From the NCBI RefSeq assembly GCF_910592395.1, contig NC_088310.1, forward strand, positions 27,917,491 through 27,981,490: DNA of 64,000 nucleotides, written 5' to 3'. Numbering within the stretch: the stretch's first letter is position 1; each line of letters starts with the position of its first letter. Of this stretch, positions 28,901-40,900 are shown in pieces. The position numbers and the translations under genes were made by a program. The notes under the pieces are model-generated. The model was not told the DNA's origin. It did not search any database and was given only the letters and a program-made list of their open reading frames with translations. The DNA is from Lineus longissimus (Eukaryota; Nemertea; Pilidiophora; Heteronemertea; Lineidae).

Positions 28901-31900
28901 TACATATTTACGCATATCAATTCCCTGTTGGCACTCGCATTACTTATTTTGGATATTGGATGAAGAGGTGTTTGATTTTAACAGAGGCCAATGAAATGTT
29001 AATCAAAGATCTACATTATCTTTACTCCAGCAAAACCGTGAGGAAATACATCGCTTCATTAGGAGGCCATCATGACTCTTGCACCCTTTGAACATGTCGA
29101 TAAAAGTGATGATTAAATCCAAATATAACAATACAAAGAATCGTTTTGCTTACTTTCCCATGAGCAAGGAGACAATTTTTTTTACTTTCAAAGAGAAGAA
29201 GTCCTGAAATATTTCAAAACCCTCCACAAACATTTCAAAATCAGATAAAAAAATTTTCAACCATTTTTTCAAAATAACGCACCCACCCAGCCATATCTCT
29301 TCATGCATTCTGAGAGGCTTTCTAGAGAAGATCGACAAGCACCATTTTTGATAAAGTACAAAGAAGAGTAAATTTGATTAAAAATCTTACACTTCTTATG
29401 AACGATACATGACCCCCTGTTTCCTATTTCATCAACGGTGTCGTGAAATATACTTCAACATGAGAAATAAGAGAGCCCATCGAAAATTATTGCCACATAT
29501 TCAAATTTTGAAAGACCCTCACGTGAAGTGTTTCCTGCAGAGTATGCATGGCCATAACGGTAGAAACGCTTCAAGACTCGCCGTCTCTCTGTGCTGAAAA
29601 CCCTCGACAATCTATCCAGTCTATCCCGACATACAATGAATGACTTGATAGGACAAACAGAACAACTTCTCGGGAAGACTTCACTACTCATGTCGGCCGT
29701 TTCAAGAGGCAGGTGGATTGTAGTCAAATCAAGCAATGCACTACTTCACATCGAGTGGGGGAGTCTCGAGTTTCAAATGAATATCGGAGGGTTAAACCTT
29801 TTGCGAAAATATATGAACTCTTGTTTTAGCAAAATTGGTACCCCTTGGATGCTGGCTTATAGGAAGGTGGGAAGGCTGAGTATACCATCAAACTTAAGAA
29901 AACAAACGTTTTCTAACAGTGACCTTCAACGCCAGAAACTTCACAAACCCTACAGAAATTTACCAATACCACTGAGGAAAGAGGGCAGCACCAAATGGGG
30001 AGTGTTTTTCCCAGAACTATATCTTCAATCAAGTTTTGTAATGACATTTGGAGCAGCGGGCAGAATTAAAGTGAATTGACGGCATTTTGAAGGCATGTCA
30101 GATGCCTGGAGACCCAACTGTCAGGGCCATCAAATAGATAAGAAGCAAGGCAGAAGCTGCCGTATGCTCCAAATTGAATTTTACCCAAGCCAAGCAAAAG
30201 TGATCAAAGTATGGGCCAGAACTGTTGTAAGAACAAAGTGGTATCAATCTAAATAACCGAGGTAGTTAATGCAGGAAAATCATTACAAAGTGTTTATCTT
30301 CATGCAGAAATGTGCTGTCAGGTCCGTAATCCATTTAAACCTGCAAACAAGATCTTTGTACCGCAGTGACACGAGCACAAACTCTGGGGAAAAAGTCTTC
30401 ACGACCAGATTGAAGTGTTTGATGAAACAAATTATTCCCAATGTATTTCTTGACACTGTTTGTTGATTTCATCTGAGTAAATAGAAGCAGATCTTCACGG
30501 ACTAATTCAATCAACGAAATGAGTCCGGCAATGCTCTTTTGCAGTGAATATTTCATGAGATCTGATTGGCCAAAGATACGATTTCAGCTCGAACTGAAAT
30601 TCTAAGAAGGAAAGTTTTGCAATTGGGATCAGAACTTTTTTCCTCTTATGATACAATTTATGAAAACATTGTAGCATATCAGAACTACTATTGGTTAGCG
30701 CACAGTTTCAGCTCAAGAGAGAAAGCGGGAATGAAAGTCTACAGAGAACAGTTTGGGCCATCAGAATCACTTATCACTCTTATTCTTCACCGTATGGTTT
30801 GCTGTCGTGGTGGCCCAGCAGAACAGATTTGGTCTCTTGATCTTGAGGTTGTGGGTTGGATTATTGGCTGATCACTGCCGAGCTGGTCTAGCTTTGCTGA
30901 GCGCAGTATAGCTGCCAAGAGCCCAGAGCACACAGACAAGAAGCAAAACAGAAACACCGTTTAATGACTCAGGCAAGCTCTCTTTCCAAGGTGGAGTCCT
31001 TATCTTCCCTGTGAGTATAGAGACACAATGGCGCATCCACCCAGATCTGTTTAGTCAGTGGACCAGTCCAAAACAGGTGGAATCTATCATGAAACTTCAC
31101 AATCCAAACAGTCTGAACCCAAGAGCTTTTCAAGGCCTCTTCACTTTGGAGACCTAGTGAGATTTCGTTCCGAAAAAATTGTAGCACAATCATTTTGAAA
31201 TGGATAGTGACATCCATGCATCAAGTTTCCATCACGATTTGTAACCTGTCTGAGAGTAACGGGAGATAGCTTGGGTCAAGAGACACTTATATTCGGGTTT
31301 TGATTACCGTTTCAAGTGGTACCTCCTACGCATTGGGATCCTTGACCATTAACTTGGGATTTACTGGAGGTCAAGATATATACAGCACTACTCAAAATAA
31401 AATGATGAGACCGGTCGCAACACTTCCCTGGGGGAAAATGTGCCTGCTGCACCAGTCGCAAAGACAAGCAGCCAAACACCATCATTTTGTCGGAAAGAGC
31501 GGTTCCATCAACCACCTCACAACCAAAACCCGCACAACATGCGCATGCCAACTGAGTACTTTTGATGATGATATGACAACTCATTATATAGCGTCCACAA
31601 CATGATTCTGGGATTCCTCTCCATGAAATGGAGAGATGGTTTCCAACTCCAAGAGACAGACGAATATGCTTGCAACACTTTCTACAACTTCAATATGGTT
31701 GAAGTTCAACTTTCACCTCATCAACAACCTCCCCTTCACGCCCACAGAGGAGTGTGAAAACCATCAAGGAACTGCTAGGTTTTGTAGAGGAATTCTAAAG
31801 AAACACGCCAAAGCAGACTAATTGAGTCATGTTCTCCTTCATGAATCACACAGACTCTCCCTTCCGAGATAAACAACTGATTCTCTTCCTCATAGGCATT

Positions 31901-34900
31901 ATCCTGTCAGAATCTCAATGGTAATGAGCAAGTTTGGGAAGGGGCTGGAGTTACCAAAGTTACAAAATGTGGAAACTCAGGACATCTCGAAAGGATGTCA
32001 ATTTGTCAAGATTTTGTTTACACAGAAGCACTAGTCCATGCATTATGACTCTTCAACTGAAAAACTGCCCAATTCCAAGCAACATAAAAAAGAACCCACT
32101 AAACAACTTGTTAGCGACAGGAACTTTCATTACTTGTAAAACCGCTTGATAAACTCTGTGGCAGAAGAGGATAAGGCGATTTGATGAGTATTAGGATAAA
32201 AATGATTGCCAGGGCACTCAAGATGTGGCAAGAAGTGTTGATAAAAGCAGCCCTGGTGATCTGTTTATAAATCTGGGAGCAGACAACATATGGTCACATG
32301 ATTGTACCAACGTCTGCCAGGGATTAGATGATGCAGATTTATATCAATATTGATGAGTCTATTGTTTGACCACTTTTGGTCTGATGGAAATATTTTCAGG
32401 AGCACTTCTTGACGAAAAGCTCTCACTGGTGGGATGAGAAAAATTACTGCACTAAATTGGAAAGCTTTGGACGATGCTTGGAAAATCTACTTTTGGGCAA
32501 ATGTGATTTCATCATGATGCTTCATAACACAGGATGAAATGGACAGATAATTAAAGATCACTGCTCTTGAATCAGCAGAGGCCACACATTCATTTGAAAG
32601 ACTCTTTGGGATATTTCAAGGGTAAATGGGCAGTTAGACTCTCCCTCTAAATTCCAATCTTTGGGCAAGTGGAGAGAAGACTGGGAAGTACCATTATTTA
32701 ACCAGCTGATGGCTGACCAACTGGATGCATTTGCAGAGTCACCACAATAGATGGAAACTTTGAATATCCAAGTTACCAGGTGATACATGACAGCATGTCT
32801 CATCACCACAGTTACGCTTCAAATCGTGGTGGAATGTTTGAGTAAACTTCCACCTTGCCCCGACACAGAAGAGAACTTGATCTATTAGGTCAATGACTTG
32901 AATACCTTGTAAGCTCAGTCAAGAGGGTATGCCATACTGATCAAAATACAAAATATATCTCGCCTCAGATCAAATGTAAATGATGTGGACCTCTACTATT
33001 CTGTACTTTTATAATGAATCCAAGGTTTTTTGCTTCAGTCTGTTCCAATGCTAGTTCATAGTGTTGTTACTTCCCTACAAAGTTATTTATTTATTAGAAG
33101 TACTCGCAATGGCTAGATTCAACAAAATGAGTGCAATTGTCATCAGACGGCAGCACCTCACAGGACTAACATTTAAGACCAAGGGCAAGATAGTAGTTCT
33201 ACTCACTGAAAAAGATGGCAGCACGATACAGATGAAATGAACCAGCTGGTCTGCTTGGCACTCCCTGCGACACGGAGAGCTACACCCAAACTAGGGACTT
33301 TGTCGCCCAATAAAGATGAGACTTACCCTGAGAGCTTGTTCATTGTTGTCAGGGGCTTGTTTACCATAACCCTGCCTCTGCAGACGCGACAACTCCTGTT
33401 CATATCTCTTCATCTGAAATGAGAGAGATCAGTTAGAGGATTCTACAAGATCATAAACTCAATATATGCACAATTATAGCTCCTTAATACCAAACAGTCT
33501 CTTTTCCTTTCTCTCTCAAGTTCAAATTTACCCATGGTTACTAGATCAAAGGAAATGTCAACTTAAATTGCTAAGAAAACTTTGTAATCAACTGTGAGTT
33601 ACATCAAGAAAACATCATGAACTGAACCGCAAATGGTTAAAATAGAATAGAACACAAAGCTGAGGGTTCGTTATTCTTCCTCTGACAAATGCACCAATCA
33701 CATCCAGAGGTCAACAGCAAGATTTGGACCCTTCCTAGAATTCTGAAACCATTCATAATTCTTACTTTGACCAATGCAGCATCTCGCTCCTCCAAAATGG
33801 CTTTCATTTCCTCGGCTGTAATGCGCTTCTTTCTCTTCCTGGCATCGTTGATCTTTGAGCAGATGTCGTCACCTTCCTTCCCGATATCTTTGTACGAGTC
33901 GCCGCCATTGATTTTCTGCAGCATAGTTTCAATCGTCTGAAAATAATCACAAATATGTAAATAAATTGAGACAGAATAGGCAAAGATGAAGAAATGATCT
34001 GACAAGACGTTAGGTTTCAGTATAGATCCGCTGATATTGTGGACAAGATATTGCAGCGGTCCCTAATATGCCATTACAGATACAGTAGAACCTCTCTATT
34101 AAGGACACCCTCAGGACTGAAAAGTGCTGTCCTTAATAGAGAGGTGTCCTGATTAGAGAGGTCAAATTGAATGGAAACACCCAATTTGGGACCAAAACTA
34201 GTGTCCTTAGTAGAGAGAGTGTCCTTAGTGGAGAGGTGTCCGCTAAGGGAGGTTCTACTGTACATCTTTTGACCTTTTCCATTCAAATCTAAATCAGGCT
34301 CGAGAGATAACTGACTTAATGTGAAGTCCCATCTAACTGTGAATGAAACCCAGGCGAGAGTTTTTTAATACCTTGTTTAGCAAACCTTTAAGAGGCCGTC
34401 AGAAAAAAAAATTTAAATTTTTTCAGCGATTTTTTTAATTCACGAAGCTATCCTGGTAAAATTTCTGAGGAGGCAATAAAAAGATTTATTTTCAAAATAA
34501 ATTTTGTTTAAGTTTTCAGGTGGCAGGCGGGAAAGAAATAAAGAAATTTTTAATTTTTAATTTTTTTTGTTTTTTTTGTTATTTTCTTAAGCGGTGGATT
34601 CGCGAAGCAAAGTATAAAAAAACTCTCGCCCAAGCAATGATAGTTTAAACTCGATAGTGTGAAGGAAATAACCAGTGAAAGCACTACCCTTTGCCTTATT
34701 TTGCAAAAGTACATAGACAACATGAATGACAGCCCTAACCTGCTAAGCTGCTATTATTTCAAAAGCAAAACTCTGAGCTTACAGAGCAAGCCATTTCCCC
34801 AATATTCAGGACAAAAACCAGTTTCCAGCAAATGCATAATTAAGAAATACAACATTTCCATCCAAAAGTCTAAATCCATGATTTAGCTGATACAGGTTAC

Positions 34901-37900
34901 TCACATCATACCACAAAAACAAATTTCTACAACTCCCATCAAACATTTATTCAGGGTGGCCCAAAAAAAATCTCCCACCTTCAACTCAAATCTGACACTT
35001 CACAGGCAGATTTTAACTAAAACTAAAAGGAGCTGCTTTCCCAAGATCAACAACAACAACATCCTGCTACACAACTAATGCAACAATGAATAACTAACAA
35101 GGGCATATCAGAGACAAGATAACAGCTTACCCTGTCACGGATTCTCTTCAAATAGAAAACAGATCTCCATCAAACACGCAATCTAAATCTAGGTCTATAT
35201 CTACAGGACCTCTGAACTGTTTTTAATAGTATACAGTCTCTCTTTGAGAAGGGTAGCTCAAAACGGTGGGCAGTTTCTTTTTTGATACCCACAGCAAGTA
35301 ACTATAAAGAAGTAATTGAGATTTTCTAGACAAAATTCTCTGCATTCAGTGCTGCCACCCTACTGAATACAGATGAACTGAAACACCTTCAAATCATAAC
35401 AACAATCTCAACAGGTTTATACCACTTCAAATTTATAAACCCTACCAGGCTCTTTGAGAATCATTGACTCCCTGTTTTACATTTGCAACCAAAATCACAG
35501 CGTTAGTGCTGATGGGATAGATACACTCAACGGTGCATGGCTGGCAGAGACCTTAACAGACACCTTCTCAACTTACCGCTTCATCAGGATCATAGATGTC
35601 CTCAATATCTTCAATGTCGTCTGCCATGCTGCAATAGAATAAGCAATCATTATTACCAACAATCCGGATCTGAATCGCAGCCTGACTGAACTAAACAATT
35701 AGTCATCAACATACATACAGGTAGTGATTAAAGGAGCACCTCCCTTTTCTCCAAAACAGATTCAATAGCAGAGGACTCTACAAAAGGCTTCCTGAGGTGA
35801 AAGTGTGAGTTGCTGTGAGCTAAAGGAGTTGTTTTATTACATTTGAAGGCCGATGCAGCCTGCTTTCATCATCCTAGGGAGGGGCAAGGCTATGCACTCG
35901 GTCCGGAGCGTGCATTTGGTGCAAAAATCTTGACTGACATTTACTCAAGATAGAATGAATCCCAAACAATGCATACTTTGCATCCTCAAAGTGTATCTTT
36001 GACATCACAATCAATCAAAACCAAACCCATCTGTCACCAAATGTAACACCAAAATACCAACACCATTCAGAGAAACCAATCATGTTCGTTTTGGGGGAAG
36101 AATGAGAAATAGATCCAACAGAAAATAGCCGGTGTTTACTGATGGGGTCAGCTGCTCTAGCTACTATATGAAACTGCTCAATCCTCCAAGGGAGAATACC
36201 TCTTAATCTACTTGCTACTGGAACTGGCATACGCTAAGGCCCAGAGAGCTAGCTATAAGGAGCAATAGTGCTTTCTAAAGAATCGAAAGCTATGCAGAAG
36301 TAGATCCTATGAGGGGAAAGGGCCAAGGGAACAAGCACAGGTCTTAAGCAGATCTATTGATGAATATACCGAGCTGGTGCTTGCACAGGAGCTGACCATT
36401 CCCTCTGCACAGGGGAAGACTGGCCATGCCGATCAGAGGGACACCACTCTCCCTGTTCAGGTAACGGTGAGAGCGGCGAACTGTAAGACCTGGCAGCATG
36501 CTCAGGCACAAGCCTCTCAGGGATTTTTTGGAGACCGTTGTCTTTCAATGCTTTCAGGACCCCTTCAACTTTTGCCTCTGCATCAAGCAGAGAAATGAGG
36601 TTGTCATAATCAGAGGGGTCCAGTTCCCTATAAAGAAAGATTCGAGGTGCATGTAAGGCAGTCGCTAACATACATGTGAAGCACTGATGGTAAACCAATA
36701 CATCGGACATGTAAATCAAGGGATTTTGTGAGAATACGACTTCACATACATGTACTTGTTTATCACAAATTGAGAGGTAGCAGTGAACAGTGAGTGTATC
36801 AGTGAGTTAGCGCAGTTGTGAGTTTTAGCAGCAAAATAGTCAAGAGATCATCTCAAAATCAAACGACGCCCGAAATGTTGTCTCTCATGATCCAGGATGG
36901 GGAGGGCACAAGCAATCAGTCCCCTCTGGAGAGACACAGTGTGGAGAGACACTATTGATTGTCTCTTCTGAATTCCAAGATGATTATCTATGAACGACTG
37001 TGTACGGTTACTATCTCCAATACTACATACCCATCAGCTTGCATCTTCTTGAACCTCATGACAGCCTCGTCCCTCTCCTCATTGGCTAGCCTCAGTCTCT
37101 GCATCATCGCAGCATCCCGCTGCTTCTGGGCTTGGTAGATCTCATCAATCACATCTGAAAGATAACAGAGCAAGTTAAACGATTTACGTGGAACTGAGAT
37201 GACTTCCTTGGTGAAGAACTAAAGAATGTCATATTGTACAGAGCAGAGATCCCTCTTTAACTGTGTAGAATCTGAACATCCTTCAGACTTGTCAAATAAA
37301 AGCAGAGACACATTTGCTCTTGAGTGATTTCAACTTTCAATAGCACCCCCCCCCCCCCCAATGAATCAAAAAAGAATCACTCATGAAGAACCTACTAGTC
37401 ATGGCCAAACTAAGGACATAAAGCAAATATTTCTTTTAAGCACGTACTATGGCATTGTCCGGTAGCAAAAATACCAGGACCCAAAACCAATCATCTATAG
37501 TGGCGCTATGGGTGAAAATTGACTTGGACCAAAACACCTGCTAACTCATGCAATGACATCACAAATGGTGAACCATATGTATTACCTACAGCGACTTGAT
37601 CTTTGACATGAAATCAACACTTACCCACTCGCACACTTCTTGTGTAGACATCTGAATTTCAAATTCACCCAATTGCAATATATTTAATACTTTTTACTGA
37701 AATCGATCGAGCCAGCTACAGACTAAAACCAGGTGTGCTGAATAGCTATAAACCAGAGGATGTAGAACAGATATCCATGATTCCTGCTACAGAGAATGTT
37801 GTACATCGCAAGCTGGTGATGTAGTCCACTTGGTGTTTATTTCAGGTTTGATCTGGTACACACACAAAACAAATGCCAGGGTACCTTAGCTAGGTTAAAA

Positions 37901-40900
37901 CCAGGGCACTAAGAGGTCACAACCAGAAGATTGACACTCAAACAAGGATAGCATCAATCCACATTTCAGCAGACGTTCATGCTGCAAAAGAGGCAGCAGA
38001 TGAGATTGACATGACCAAGGGTCTTTTGATCATCGAATTCGCCAACTTACCTGCAACCTTAGCAGCAACTTGAGCTTCGACTTCTTTATCCCGTGTCTCA
38101 GCAGACGCAGATAGAGATGCTAGCTGTCTTGTCAGGTCTATAATCTCTTCATTCAGCTGAAAAGAAGATGGATAACTTATGATACAGTAATCGCACTCCC
38201 AATAATAAACATTTCTTCCTCTAATTTGGTTTCAAAGAGCAATGAGTACAATGTGATCCGAATCCACCACTTCAAAACGGAATCAGAAATTCAAGTATAT
38301 AGTGCAGCTGTAGAGGGCATGAATATGTTCCTGAAACACTGAAAGAAAGCTAACATGCTGGAAGCAATTCTTGATCAACCAGCAAAGTTTGCTTGAAGCG
38401 ATTTTGCATTTTGTCACAGCATAATGGTCAGTTTTATGTTTACCTTTTTGTTCTTCTCCTTCAGTCGATCCAGCTCAGCCAGAAGAAGTGTGATCTGCCG
38501 ATGTGGGTCCACCCCAGTGATCTGTACGAGGCCCACTGACCTGCCACTAGCACCAGTGCCATTAGACTTATCAGCACCAGTAACGCTTCCCTCAGATGCA
38601 CCAGCTCCATCAAGACCTTGTGTGCTGCCTGCAGCACCCAGTTGAAGAAGACCATATTTTTGCGATGAATTCTGATTTCCAGCAGAACCTAATTTGGTTT
38701 GGCTTTGTGCTTGTGACTGATGTTGACCTGGTGTGTGGCGGTCTTGGCCGGATGTATTTTGATTACTGGCGTCCATACCAGATGGCATTAGACCACCTGG
38801 AGTTGAGTGCAGCGGCATTTGAGATTGACTCTGCTGCTGTGGTGTGATGCCAGGGTGCATCATGTACGGCTGCTGCATTTGGCCAGGCACGCCCGGCGCC
38901 GGGTATTGGTACATGGGCATGTACGGTTGTGGCGGGGGTGGAGGGTAGTATCCTTGGTAACTACCTGGGGGTGGGTAATCTCGATAACGTCTTGAAGACC
39001 GGTTGTGTCTTGTTTCGTATTCCTCGTCTGAGTAGTATTCCTGTGGTCGTCGGCCTCGTTTTGGACTTGTGTTTCGTCCCTTGCGTCCTGGAGAATTGTA
39101 GTCTATTTCATCTTCACCTAATGAGAAGAAAGTAGGTTAAAATCCATGCTTTCAAAACACCCATAGTATTGAAAGCTACAGAAGAATGTGCACCAGCTGA
39201 TAATAAAAGGCAACACCGGTCATTCAAAGAATAAATTGGAAAACTTACAAATTTTGTTGAATAATCCATTAACGATAGAATCTCTTGGATATCGTCTACC
39301 CTCTTCAAATACTGCATACAATCTGACTCCAATAGCACATATCATGCACACATTTCAAGTGCAAGTCAACAAGCCTCATATCAGTTTACATTTGTGCATA
39401 TGTATTGGTAGGCCCGCCCATGTTTTGTCACCATATGGTTTCTAGTGTTATAAATAAGTGCACAATGTGGAGCAGGAAAGTTGAAACATTATCCATATCG
39501 CAACACCTGGACCGACGACATCATGATATGGGCGGAACATATGTGACTTTTCTCTTCAATTATCTAATCGCACAATAGGTTTAATATTTACATGAGAATC
39601 AGAAATTTGACATAAAATCAGAACAAGTCTGCTGGAATGCAAAACATCGTAAAATCTATCTGGGATTTACTCATTTTGGGTGTGATCCATGAATTTTGGA
39701 CGTGGAGACTGCATGAGAATTGTGATTATCTTGTCAAGGACAAGGAAGGTAAGAATGCCACATACCACCAGCTGTCCATTTAGGATCTAGGCGCTCAGAT
39801 GACCGAGTGGTCTAGACAACCACCAAGTGAACAGGAGATCGAAGGTTCAAGGCCTGCAGGTAGCCTATTCCATTGCAGCCACAGTCACCTACCAACCAGT
39901 TGAATATAGGACACAAACTGCCTCCTCAGCAGGCACTGGGCATTTGGGACAAAAGTTTGGGAGCGCATGTCACATGTGCCAGACCTGGCCACTTACCCCA
40001 TCTTCCAAAACCAGATTCATTTTGTTGCATATTAGAAGCAGTTATCTCATCTTCGATATCGTCAAGAGCGCTCCTGTAATAAGTGAAAAACGGACCAATT
40101 AAAAATCTGTAAAAGACAACATTTCCTGACCCAATCTTAGTGCACAACACTTGTGAGCATGGGAAAGTCACTTAATCTTGCATCTGAATAAGACATAATA
40201 AAACCTGGATTGTTTTGCAGCTGAATGCTTCTGCAACAGCAAGCTTATGATCCCTTACAATTGGCTGAGCTACTTTATGGTCTCACCTTTCTGGTCTTTC
40301 ACCATTCAGGGTGATATCTGGATCTTTGTTGGCCCGCGGTAATCGTTGGCGTAATTCTTCATTCACGCTGTCATCATTGTACATATTAACGAGGTGTTCC
40401 TGGAGGCGGTCTTCAAGCTCTTTCCTCAGGGCCGCTTCCTTTTCAAGCTCTTTCTCTCTGGAGGAGAAAACAAGGGGGGATTTATAAATAACCAGGTTAT
40501 CCTAGAGAATGTCTTCAAGCTCTTTCTGCCTGAGGGAGAAAATGATGGTCGTCAAGTGATTAAGATTTTGGCATAGGTCTAGCATAACACAGCACATAGT
40601 ATAGGATAACATCACAAAATGCACAAGCTTAAAACTATCAAAATACATGTTAAAATATACATCTGAAGCATAGCGGCCAAAGGGCAACATCAAACCTCTG
40701 CAAAAACAGACACCAAGCACTACACATCACCAAGCTGCAAGGATTGATCTATTGCTCGGTTCAATGTGCACAACAGTGATAAAGGCAACCTAACTGCATT
40801 GAATCAAATGGATCAATTCAACTGCAAAACAAAGATAACAATTCTCCATTCGATAACGTCCGTAATTCATTTTGGGAAGACAATATTTCAATTTAGATTG

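Larger units (their letters stand above)
20263..33326. other. MIPOL1 intron 10 (about 13 kb)
   Basis: Holds MITE copy 1, the 27240 inverted repeat and a SINE-like fragment near 30800, plus homopolymer runs. The longest open frame (29591-30079, plus, 162 codons) has no recognised domain. No nested gene could be supported. Confidence 0.8.
33937..35576. other. MIPOL1 intron 8
   Basis: Contains two different inverted-repeat elements (34083-34260 and 34353-34630). The remainder is AT-rich non-coding sequence. Confidence 0.8.

Noticed and set aside
29591-30079. 162-codon plus-strand open frame as a nested gene
   Set aside because: No recognisable domain, no splice partners and no clear promoter; length is within chance expectation for 64 kb.
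39790-39870. Functional tRNA gene
   Set aside because: A and B boxes are recognisable, but no acceptor stem can be paired and the anticodon arm is not credible; a SINE head fits better.
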